A DNA stretch of 5,813 nt. It comes from Deltaproteobacteria bacterium. Lineage in GTDB: Bacteria > Myxococcota > B64-G9. The first letter of the stretch is position 1. Each line of letters opens with the position of its first letter. Made by a program: the position numbers and the translations under genes. The stretch is taken from assembly GCA_030591745.1 (NCBI GenBank), contig JAUVAM010000284.1, positions 1 to 5,813 on the forward strand. Reading direction: 5' to 3'. Below are positions 1 through 5,813 of this stretch, one piece after another. The notes beneath the pieces are model-generated. The model saw nothing but the letters and a program-made list of their open reading frames with translations, was not told the DNA's origin and did not search any database.

Positions 1-1
1 C

Positions 2-2293
2 GAAGCCTTTAATTCGGATCTCGGTCTGGCCCGGAAGAACTTGGCCCAAGCCGCCGCGGCTTGTCCCTTGGCTTCTCGCCCCGCCGTGGTGCTTGGTTAT
101 CTCTCGGCCTATGCCGGTGTAATCGCCTACGAGCCGGAGGCCGCGATTTCGCTCAGGCCCCTGCGAGAAAGTTTGGCTTTGACCGACCCCTACCTGGGCG
201 CGCGGGTTTTGGCTTTGTTGGGGCGGGACGCACTCTTGGCGGGTGACTATCATCGGGCATCCAAAAATCTCGAACAGGCCGCCAAGGAATTGGGCCAGCA
301 TGTGGACACCCGGTCTCTGACCGGATTGATGCACGCCAACCGCGCCCAGGCCCTGAGTGTGATGGGACAACACGCTCAGGCCGCAAGGGCTTTCGCTCAG
401 GCCGAAAAAGGGCTTGGTCGTTTTCCATTGGCGGCCTTGCAGGCCAAGTTGGGCCAGGCCCACTCTTTGACTTTTGCGGGCAAAACCGCAAAGGCGGGCA
501 AGATCTTGGAGGCCTGTACTCGGCTTCTGGGCAAATTGCCCAAGAACGAACAAGGGGTCTTGAGTCGGGCGCTGAAGTTGGATCGGGCTCTTTGGCTGTG
601 GCAGGGAGACAAGCGGCAGGAGGCGGAGGCGCTGTACGTTCAGGTGGCGGCCGAAGCCCTGGCAGCTTCCGACGTCAAGGCGGGGGCCATCGCCCAGACC
701 AATCTGGCCGAACTTGCCAACGATTCAGGCAAATTCGGCCAAGCCCTGTCTCATGCTGAGTCGGCTTTGAAGTGGTTGAATCGCCGCAGCCAGGCGGATG
801 CCACCTGGCAGGCCTTGACCGAGAAGGGTCGAGCCCTGGCGGGCATGGGTAAGCGCAGCCAGGCAGAGAAGGCTTTGGATGAAGCCATGAACTTGGTGGA
901 GAGCCTGCGAGCTCAAATTGGTGCCGAGGGTGCCAGGCGATCTTTTGCGATGGCCAAGACCCGGCTGTACGCTGCCGCCGTGGGGCTGGCCATGGATCAA
1001 GGCGACGCGACCCGGGCTTTCTATTTGGCGGAGCGGGCCCGAGGGCGGGCGTTTTTGGACATGTTGGCCGAGCGAAAGATCTCCTTGGGCGAACCCGCTT
1101 GGCAGGCTTCGCTCGGCAAGGCCAGGGCTCACATGTTGCGCGCTCTGCCCCCGCCGTCTTCTTCTTTTGCACCGCCCGGGCTTGTGAGGGCGGCAAGTTC
1201 CAAGAAGGCGCAGGGTCGTGCCGTGGCACCCAATCCCCGGGAGGGCTGGCGTTCCTTGGTGAGCGTCAACCCGGCGCGGGTGCGGGATGTGCAATCCGTG
1301 CTGGCCCGCGACGAAGCTTTGCTGGCCTATTTTCACGATGGCAAGCGTCTGTTGACTTTCGTTCTCACCGCCAAGGAAATCAAGATGACCGGGCGGTCAG
1401 TGGACGCAGAGCGTTTGCAGGGGAAGGTATCCAGTCTGATGCGCAGCCTGGCCGATCCCCACAGCAAGAAGCGGAAGGTCGTCAAGAAGGCCAAGGCCTT
1501 GCACAAGTTGTGCATGGAAGGTGTCTCCTTGCCCAAGCAGGTGCGTCGTTTGCTGGTCGTGCCCTGGGGTCCCTTGCATCAGGTGCCTTTCGGTGCCTTG
1601 CATGACGGGAAGGCCTGGCTGCTGGACAGCTTTGACTTTGCCGCTCTGCCCTCCGGCTCGGTCCTGGTGATGCTGCGCGCCCGCGTCGACAAGGCGCGCT
1701 CCCCACAGGTTCTGGCTCTCGCCAACCCGGCCACCGAATTGCCCGCCTTGCCGGCGGCAGAGAAAGAAGCCGATATGTTGGCCAGCCTTTTTGGCAAGTC
1801 CAGCCATGTCTTGCGCGGCAACAATGCAACCGAAGCGGTTTTCCGCCGCGAGGCGCCCGGTAAGCAATTTATCCACCTGGCCTCTCATGGCCAGTTTTTG
1901 GGCGATCGGCCCATGGATTCCTACCTGGCCTTGGCCGGACCCAAGGGCCGCAAGCAAGAACTAACGGCCGCCGAGGTCCTCTCGGTGGATTTGTCCGCGG
2001 CCCGCTTGGTGGTTTTAAGCGCCTGTCATTCAGGAGAGCTCGCGGTGCAGCGAGGTGACGAACGCCTGGGCCTGAGCCGAGCCTTCTTACACGCAGGGGC
2101 CCGCGCCCTGGTGGCCAGCCTCTGGGAACTCTCGGACGACAGCGCCGTGGAACTGACCCGCGAACTCTACGCCGAATTAAAACAAGGCAAAACCCCCACA
2201 GCCGCCCTGAACCAAGCCCAACGCAAACTCAAAAACAACAAACGATTCACCCATCCATTCTACTGGGCCGCTCTGAACCTGGTGGGCTCATAA
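2..2293 (+). CDS. TPR-CHAT protein (caspase-like protease), 5' end outside window
   Basis: The reading frame is open to the left edge, so the true start lies upstream; the TTG at 41 is only the first possible start inside the window. Numbering from that TTG (750 residues), residues about 50-290 are alpha-helical repeats of TPR type, for example around 54-85, 95-125, 131-163, 213-246 and 253-287. A conserved pre-CHAT helical segment (about 303-342, with ERARGRAFLDML) and a Pro/Ser/Lys-rich linker (about 368-400) follow. The CHAT domain spans about 415-750. It carries the catalytic pair His616 in HLASHG and Cys662 in LSACHSGE, the strand VVPWGPLHQVPFGAL, and the usual ending HPFYWAALNLVG. CHAT domains are caspase/separase-fold cysteine peptidases, and TPRs normally sense a partner. 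Substrate and cellular location are unknown, because any signal peptide would lie outside the window. Two membrane-protein genes follow on the same strand after 71 bases. The last 45 or so codons favour AAA, CAA and CTC, unlike the TTG/AAG-rich body. The family call is firm; activity is inferred from intact residues. Confidence 0.93.
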   Translation, partial: EAFNSDLGLARKNLAQAAAACPLASRPAVVLGYLSAYAGVIAYEPEAAISLRPLRESLALTDPYLGARVLALLGRDALLAGDYHRASKNLEQAAKELGQHVDTRSLTGLMHANRAQALSVMGQHAQAARAFAQAEKGLGRFPLAALQAKLGQAHSLTFAGKTAKAGKILEACTRLLGKLPKNEQGVLSRALKLDRALWLWQGDKRQEAEALYVQVAAEALAASDVKAGAIAQTNLAELANDSGKFGQALSHAESALKWLNRRSQADATWQALTEKGRALAGMGKRSQAEKALDEAMNLVESLRAQIGAEGARRSFAMAKTRLYAAAVGLAMDQGDATRAFYLAERARGRAFLDMLAERKISLGEPAWQASLGKARAHMLRALPPPSSSFAPPGLVRAASSKKAQGRAVAPNPREGWRSLVSVNPARVRDVQSVLARDEALLAYFHDGKRLLTFVLTAKEIKMTGRSVDAERLQGKVSSLMRSLADPHSKKRKVVKKAKALHKLCMEGVSLPKQVRRLLVVPWGPLHQVPFGALHDGKAWLLDSFDFAALPSGSVLVMLRARVDKARSPQVLALANPATELPALPAAEKEADMLASLFGKSSHVLRGNNATEAVFRREAPGKQFIHLASHGQFLGDRPMDSYLALAGPKGRKQELTAAEVLSVDLSAARLVVLSACHSGELAVQRGDERLGLSRAFLHAGARALVASLWELSDDSAVELTRELYAELKQGKTPTAALNQAQRKLKNNKRFTHPFYWAALNLVGS

Positions 2294-2353
2294 AAACCTG
2301 GCCTTGTCTCTGGGGGGCGATGCCATTAAGCTTACCTTCCTCAACCCAAACGA

Positions 2354-2360
2354 GGGAGGG
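2354..2360 (+). promoter_or_regulatory. Ribosome binding site deciding the start at 2365
   Basis: GGGAGGG contains a perfect GGAGG core five bases before the ATG at 2365. The frame is also open to an earlier ATG at 2320, but the extra 15 residues are polar and no comparable site precedes that codon. The Shine-Dalgarno match and the membrane-protein-like N-terminus both favour 2365. Confidence 0.8.
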
Positions 2361-2364
2361 ACGC

Positions 2365-2892
2365 ATGTTGGAGATGCTGCAAGAAGGGGGATTCTTTGCT
2401 TGGTTGGCGGCCGGGCTGGGGATTGTTGTGAATTTGGCTATTTTGGTGGGCTTCATCGTGGCCTTGGCCACGGGGAGTCGGGGGCTTCGGCTGGTTTTTG
2501 GTTTTATCGGCCTTTTCGGCGCGGGTTGCCTGTGGCTCTTGGGCTGGATCGGCCACGATCTGGGGGTGAGCTTGGTCCATGGGGCATTGGCCTACGCCGA
2601 CCCGGGTGAGTCTTTGGTGCTTCTGTTCAAGGGACATCAGGTGACGACCGGGTCCATGCAGGTGGCCTTGTGGATGAGCTTGCTGCCGGTTTTCTTCGGG
2701 ATGGTCCTGCTGGTGGTTGGCTTCGGCATGCCGCAGAAAGACCCAACACCGACTGAGAGCATGGACGGGCAAGATGCCAGGGTCTGGGTCGCGGGTCTTT
2801 GCGCTGCTGTCGGGGCGGGTCTGGCCCTGGTTGCCACGGCCGCCTACTGCGTCTTTGATGCCTTTTACTTGCCCATGATGTTTTTGGTCTGA
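2365..2892 (+). CDS. Four-helix inner-membrane protein, remotely ExbB/MotA-like
   Basis: A 175-residue hydrophobic protein. Predicted membrane segments are about 9-35, 41-61, 98-121 and 138-162, with a hydrophobic C-terminal tail. The opening MLEMLQEGG followed by a long hydrophobic helix resembles the start of ExbB/TolQ-type proteins. The loop between helices 2 and 3 carries ALAYADPGESLVLLFKG, and the same kind of loop occurs twice in the next protein. The basic loop between helices 1 and 2 (SRGLR) suggests that it faces the cytoplasm, which puts the N-terminus and the PGES loop outside. The protein is shorter than a typical ExbB (roughly 220-250 residues) and lacks a recognisable full MotA/TolQ/ExbB channel domain, so it may be a reduced or repurposed relative. 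It lies 71 bases after the TPR-CHAT gene and 16 bases before the next membrane-protein gene, probably as one transcript. The gene is well supported; the family is an inference from pattern only. Confidence 0.85.
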   Translation: MLEMLQEGGFFAWLAAGLGIVVNLAILVGFIVALATGSRGLRLVFGFIGLFGAGCLWLLGWIGHDLGVSLVHGALAYADPGESLVLLFKGHQVTTGSMQVALWMSLLPVFFGMVLLVVGFGMPQKDPTPTESMDGQDARVWVAGLCAAVGAGLALVATAAYCVFDAFYLPMMFLV

Positions 2893-2895
2893 GCG

Positions 2896-2900
2896 GGAGG
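2896..2900 (+). promoter_or_regulatory. Ribosome binding site for the gene at 2909
   Basis: A perfect GGAGG lies eight bases before the ATG at 2909 and just after the TGA of the preceding gene (2890-2892). The tight spacing supports coupled translation of the two membrane-protein genes. Confidence 0.8.
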
Positions 2901-2908
2901 ACGAGGCC

Positions 2909-4255
2909 ATGTTTCATTTTCTGTACGAACTGATCAGATTTCCTGCCGGCGGTTTGTTTTTCGTGCTTGCCGCCTTCTTGATTCTTTTCCAACTCGTCAT
3001 CCTGGGCGTGGCCCTCTTCGCCGAGGGCCGCGGCTTCGCTCGTCGCTGGTCTACGGCCTTGAGCCTCGCCGTGCCCTTGACCCTGGGTCTGGCCATGCTG
3101 GCCGGGGTGCAGCTTTGTCGTGCACAAGGCCTGAGTTCCGCGGCCTGGGCGGAGCCCTCTGAAAAGGCCATGAGCCTTGCGATGAGTGTGGCTGGAAACA
3201 TCATGCTGCAGTTGGCCGGCGGCTTCGCCCTCGCGCTTTCAGGCCTGTTGTCTGCCGTGGCCTGTGGTCTGAGCATGCGGGCCGGCCGCGACGAGGCCCA
3301 TGCGCCCAAGGCGTCTTTTGCAGGTTTGGGTCTGATGACCGCCCTTGCCGCTTTGATCTTCGGCACGGGTCTGGCCTGGCGGGCCATGGGGTTTAATAAT
3401 GTTTTTTCCGCCCTGGCCATGGCGGCCCCGGGGGAGAAGATGCGTCTTTTGTCCCAGGGCATCGCGGAGATGTCTGGCCTGATGGTCCCGGCGTTGTTGG
3501 CTGCGGGCCTCTTGGTCTTTGGCGCTGTCTGGCGGGCCCGTGACACGAAGCGGGCAGGCAAAGCCGCGCTGACCGCTGGTGTTCTGAGCCTGATCATAGG
3601 CGGGGCCGCTTTCATTGGCACCCGCCCCCATGCGGCAGACGCTTGTGTGGGCAGTCAGGAGATCCTCAATCGGAGCGGCGGAAGCAGCGACCATCGGCCC
3701 ATGCCGCCCCGCGGACTGGACCCCGTGGACATCGCCGCCGAAAAGCCCTTGAAGCCTGGGCCCGAATTGAGTTTGGGGCGGGACGAACTCATCCTCGACA
3801 ATCGGTCCTTGTTGGACTTGAGAGAAGAAGAGACCGAAGGTCTGGAAAAAAAGCTCGGCGAGGCCTTGCGCCAACAGGCCGAGCGAGGACGAGCCATGGG
3901 GAACGATGCCGGTCAGTCCCTGATCTTCCTGCTGGACCAAAAGGCCGAGGGCGCTTATCTGGCCCGAGCCCTGAAGGTGCTGATCGCCGAGAAGCACTCC
4001 GTGATCCAACTGGCCACGAAGCGCTTCGACAAATTGAACTCGGCGGTATACGGACCCATGCCCTTAGGGCGCTGGACGGCCCTCGAACTGCGCCTGGGCA
4101 CCGGAGACGAATCGCTCTGGCCCACGGAAAAAGAAGACGGCCAAGTCTGGGCCAAGCGGATTGCCAAGGCCGCCAAGGCGGGCGTGGTCGAAATCGCCCC
4201 GCCGGCCCCGAACCCGCCCTCGGAATTGACCGAACCAGACAAACAGTCGGACTGA
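2909..4255 (+). CDS. Six-helix membrane protein with ExbD/TolR-like C-terminal domain
   Basis: A 448-residue protein. Hydrophobic segments lie at about 13-37, 49-69, 93-123, 136-158, 185-208 and 218-237. Arg/Lys-rich loops at about 40-47, 124-135 and 209-219 should be cytoplasmic. That places the N-terminus and the C-terminal half (about 238-448) in the periplasm. Residues 49-120 and 136-208 look like an internal duplication of a two-helix unit, with loops AWAEPSEKAMSL and MAAPGEKMRLL; the preceding gene has one such unit. A Pro/Gly-rich linker (about 255-285) leads to a domain at about 286-372 that follows the ExbD/TolR pattern: an early strand ELSLGRDELIL, a helix LEKKLGEALRQQ, then SLIFLLDQKAEGAY and IQLATKR. 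ExbD proteins normally have one transmembrane helix with an essential Asp; no acidic residue is seen in helix 6 here, so proton-channel function is doubtful. The C-terminus is Pro-rich and polar. The gene is certain, the ExbD-like call moderate, and the role in the cell unknown. Confidence 0.87.
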   Translation: MFHFLYELIRFPAGGLFFVLAAFLILFQLVILGVALFAEGRGFARRWSTALSLAVPLTLGLAMLAGVQLCRAQGLSSAAWAEPSEKAMSLAMSVAGNIMLQLAGGFALALSGLLSAVACGLSMRAGRDEAHAPKASFAGLGLMTALAALIFGTGLAWRAMGFNNVFSALAMAAPGEKMRLLSQGIAEMSGLMVPALLAAGLLVFGAVWRARDTKRAGKAALTAGVLSLIIGGAAFIGTRPHAADACVGSQEILNRSGGSSDHRPMPPRGLDPVDIAAEKPLKPGPELSLGRDELILDNRSLLDLREEETEGLEKKLGEALRQQAERGRAMGNDAGQSLIFLLDQKAEGAYLARALKVLIAEKHSVIQLATKRFDKLNSAVYGPMPLGRWTALELRLGTGDESLWPTEKEDGQVWAKRIAKAAKAGVVEIAPPAPNPPSELTEPDKQSD

Positions 4256-4287
4256 TTCCGGCGCACAAAGCGGTTAAGTGTGGGTCA

Positions 4288-4323
4288 TGAGCCAGGAAGG
4301 CTCACAGGGAAACCTGGTTTTTT
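4288..4323 (+). terminator. Possible terminator for the plus-strand genes
   Basis: TGAGCC (4288-4293) pairs with GGCTCA (4299-4304) around a five-base loop. Directly after it, CAGG (4305-4308) and CCTG (4313-4316) close a GAAA tetraloop, followed by G and six T's (4318-4323). A third, mutually exclusive pairing joins 4289-4296 with 4313-4320, using two G-U pairs. The T run follows only in the plus direction, so it would act on the operon ending at 4255. The stem next to the T run is only 4 bp, so strength is uncertain. The element overlaps the last codons and stop of the opposing gene. Confidence 0.42.
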
Positions 4324-5231
4324 CCTTTGGCCTTGGCCCGATACAGGGCTTGATCGGCTGCCGCTACCAGATCCAGTACGTTCTCGGCATCCGTGGGAAA
4401 AACCGCCACGCCGATGGAGATGGTTGGGTGCATGGAGATGCCGTCTTTGCGCATGTCGGCTTCGTCGACGGCCTTGCGGATGCCCTCGGCGACCAGGATT
4501 GCTGTCTCCTGGCTGACACCGGGCAACATGGCCGTGAATTCGTCTCCGCCGAATCGGCAGGACCTGCCCGGGCTGCTGACTTGTTCGCCGATGATCTTGC
4601 CCACGCATTGGATGCAGTGAGCCCCAAAGAGGTGGCCATGCAGATCGTTGACGGCCTTCAGACCGTCCATGTCCATCATGAGCACCGCCAGGGTGGTTTT
4701 CGAGATGCCGGCCGTTTCCAAGGCTCGATCCATGGCGTCGTCGAAAACGCGCTTGGCCTCTAAGCCAGTCAAGGGATCGGTGCTGACCAGCTGTGCGACT
4801 TGTTGCTGAAATCCCAGCTCCATTTCGTCCGCCAGACTGAAGCGCAAGACGGTCTTGGAGATGAAAATACGGTCACCATTTTTGAGCTCCCTGCCCGAAC
4901 CCACGACGTGGCCGTTGACTCGCGTGCCGTTGGTGGACCCCAAATCCTGGATGCGGAATCGTTCGCTGTCCAAGGACTGGATCCGGGCATGGGCCCAGCT
5001 GGTGCCGTGATCATGCAAGGGGAGATCGCAGTCGGAATCGCGGCCGATGGTGATCTTATCCTCAATAACCAGACTGCGCCCCAGATCGGCTTCGGCACCG
5101 CGGATGATGGTCAGAAAGGCCTTGCGATCACTGTGCGCCAATTCTTCTGGTCGCACCGCGCTCAGTTCGATGGTCTGGGTGTGTTCTCTGTTGATTTTTT
5201 TGTCGCCCATGGCTTTTCCGTTCGCCATCAT
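4302..5231 (-). CDS. FHA-GGDEF protein, probable cyclic dinucleotide synthase
   Basis: A 309-residue soluble protein (from ATG at 5231). An FHA domain at about 40-132 keeps the phosphothreonine-binding set: Gly63-Arg64, Ser78xxHis81 and Asn101 in GSTNGT. A short helix leads to DPLTGL (152-157) and a GGDEF domain running to the C-terminus. The GGDEF motif (228-232), the metal Asp187 and guanine-contacting Asn195 are intact, so cyclase activity is plausible. Two deviations stand out. The RxxD inhibitory site five residues before GGDEF is Ser-Ser-Pro-Gly (219-222), so feedback inhibition by c-di-GMP is unlikely. The Asp of GHxxGD that contacts guanine is Ala204. The basic N-terminal tail holds Thr18 and Thr20 (HTQTIEL), which could be kinase targets recognised by the FHA domain, as reported for the Bdellovibrio FHA-GGDEF protein DgcB. 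ATG at 5210 (residue 8) is an alternative start with a weak GGAA upstream; 5231 has no clear ribosome site. It lies 21 bases after the upstream gene, probably in one operon. Confidence 0.92.
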   Translation of the reverse strand: MMANGKAMGDKKINREHTQTIELSAVRPEELAHSDRKAFLTIIRGAEADLGRSLVIEDKITIGRDSDCDLPLHDHGTSWAHARIQSLDSERFRIQDLGSTNGTRVNGHVVGSGRELKNGDRIFISKTVLRFSLADEMELGFQQQVAQLVSTDPLTGLEAKRVFDDAMDRALETAGISKTTLAVLMMDMDGLKAVNDLHGHLFGAHCIQCVGKIIGEQVSSPGRSCRFGGDEFTAMLPGVSQETAILVAEGIRKAVDEADMRKDGISMHPTISIGVAVFPTDAENVLDLVAAADQALYRAKAKGKNQVSL

Positions 5232-5252
5232 ACCGGGCGGTGGTGGCCTGGG

Positions 5253-5813
5253 TCAATTCGTGGCCGGGATCACGATGGCGTAGGCGCCTGTGCAACCATC
5301 CGGACTGCTGGCGGCGGAGACACCTTGGCCCACCAGGGTGGCTGAGTCTTCGTTCGAGCGAAAGACTTTGATGCTGACGCCGCATTGGGGCGCGCCACTG
5401 CGGCTGAAGACGTGACCTTGCAGCACCGCCGGCTCGCGGAGGGTCGTGCGGATAGGGTCTAAGGCCTCGTTGTCGTAGACGAAAAGACTCTCGGCCGGCT
5501 TGCGCGGCAGACCGCTTGCCGTCGGGGGAAGCAGACTAAACAAGTAACTGCCTGGGTCCACCGCCAGCTCGAAATGGCCGTCGCCATCGCTGATGGTTTC
5601 ATAGGAGCGCAGGATGCCGTCGTTGGCTCCGGTCCAGTCGCCCACCCGGTCGGCCACTACGTTCACCTCGGATGCGGTCTGTCCATGCGCGTCAAAGACG
5701 GTGCCGCTCAATGTGTAGCGCGCTTCGAGCATCACAGCCACGCCGCTGGTGTCACCCTCGATGGAAAGCTCGGTGGTCATGATGGCCTCCGGGCGCAGGT
5801 TGCCCGGGATGGC
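5253..5813 (-). CDS. Carboxypeptidase-regulatory-like beta-sandwich repeat protein, partial
   Basis: The frame stays open to the right edge, so the gene probably begins outside the window. An ATG at 5780 preceded by GGAGG (5786-5790, five-base spacing) is a possible start giving 175 residues. However, the product would begin inside a beta-rich repeat and have no signal peptide, so I favour truncation. Counting from that Met, the segment ELSIEGDTSGVAVMLE is the typical joint between repeats. A domain at about 21-88 follows (LSGTVFDAHGQ ... SDGDGHFELAVDPGSYLFSL). A second domain at about 117-175 follows it (LQGHVFSRSGAPQCGVSIKVF ... PDGCTGAYAIVIPATN). Such domains fold like the transthyretin-like part of carboxypeptidases and usually sit in exported or surface proteins with a structural or adhesive role. 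Two Cys in the last domain could form a disulfide. The last domain stops before its usual final strand. The FHA-GGDEF gene follows after 21 bases. Exact function is unknown. Confidence 0.82.
   Translation of the reverse strand, partial: AIPGNLRPEAIMTTELSIEGDTSGVAVMLEARYTLSGTVFDAHGQTASEVNVVADRVGDWTGANDGILRSYETISDGDGHFELAVDPGSYLFSLLPPTASGLPRKPAESLFVYDNEALDPIRTTLREPAVLQGHVFSRSGAPQCGVSIKVFRSNEDSATLVGQGVSAASSPDGCTGAYAIVIPATN

Noticed and set aside
1397..1957. Minus-strand open frame of 186 codons inside the CHAT region
   Set aside because: It overlaps the CHAT domain, which is certain from its catalytic motifs; the translation shows no family features.
2304..2332. Possible promoter (TTGTCT, 17 bases, TAAGCT) ahead of the four-helix gene
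   Set aside because: The -10 match is only three of six, and such matches occur by chance. Co-transcription from upstream is equally likely.
2341..2910. Long minus-strand open frame (189 codons) opposite the four-helix gene
   Set aside because: The product is rich in His, Gln, Pro and Arg without domain character. It mirrors a well-supported gene with a clear ribosome site, and is the usual antisense shadow in G+C-rich DNA.
3239..4009. Minus-strand open frame of 256 codons opposite the six-helix gene
   Set aside because: Low-complexity Gly/Gln/His-rich translation with no recognisable motif; the opposite strand encodes a coherent membrane protein with an ExbD-like domain.
2..4255. Gasdermin-CHAT or type III-E CRISPR context for the protease
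   Set aside because: No gasdermin-like protein, Cas protein or CRISPR repeat is visible in the window. The CHAT fold alone does not show a defence role.
4285..4608. Second GGDEF-overlapping minus-strand frame and its plus-strand counterparts at 4278-4763
   Set aside because: Out-of-frame shadows of the GGDEF domain, Arg/His/Gly-rich with no motif.
4800..5345. Plus-strand open frame of 181 codons opposite the FHA domain
   Set aside because: The minus strand encodes a clear FHA domain here. The plus-strand frame also crosses the gap into the next gene and has no domain of its own.

Overview
The window is about 60% G+C and fully coding apart from short gaps. It holds five protein genes in two convergent groups and no RNA genes, insertion sequences or CRISPR repeats. 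The gene types (a TPR-CHAT protease, an FHA-GGDEF signalling enzyme, a protein of carboxypeptidase-regulatory-like beta-sandwich repeats and ExbB/ExbD-flavoured membrane proteins) suggest a Gram-negative, deltaproteobacterium-like organism such as a member of Myxococcota or Bdellovibrionota. That placement is inferred from gene style only, not from a marker gene.

Plus strand, left to centre (2-4255). A TPR-CHAT protein enters from the left edge without its start; its His/Cys catalytic pair is intact. After a 71-base gap comes a four-helix membrane protein, and 16 bases later a six-helix membrane protein with an ExbD/TolR-like C-terminal domain. Both membrane genes have strong ribosome binding sites and look co-translated. 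Their membrane parts appear related: the same hairpin unit, with an A-x-P-G/S-E-K/S loop, occurs once in the first protein and twice in the second. The helices lack the acidic residue expected of an active ExbD-type proton channel, so the pair looks like a repurposed derivative of that family.

The convergent junction (4256-4301) is under 50 bases. It contains an inverted repeat followed by a short GAAA-loop hairpin and six T's, a plausible terminator for the plus-strand genes that extends into the 3' end of the opposing gene.

Minus strand, right (4302-5813). A beta-sandwich repeat protein, probably cut by the right edge, is followed 21 bases later by an FHA-GGDEF protein. The GGDEF protein keeps its GGDEF motif and metal-binding Asp, but lacks the RxxD inhibitory site. 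It has Ala where diguanylate cyclases have the guanine-contacting Asp. The same position is changed in the Hypr GGDEF enzymes that make cyclic AMP-GMP, so its product is uncertain.

The most interesting points are the altered nucleotide pocket of the FHA-GGDEF protein and the pairing of a TPR-CHAT protease with two paralogous ExbB/ExbD-like membrane proteins. No function for that three-gene group can be read from the sequence alone.
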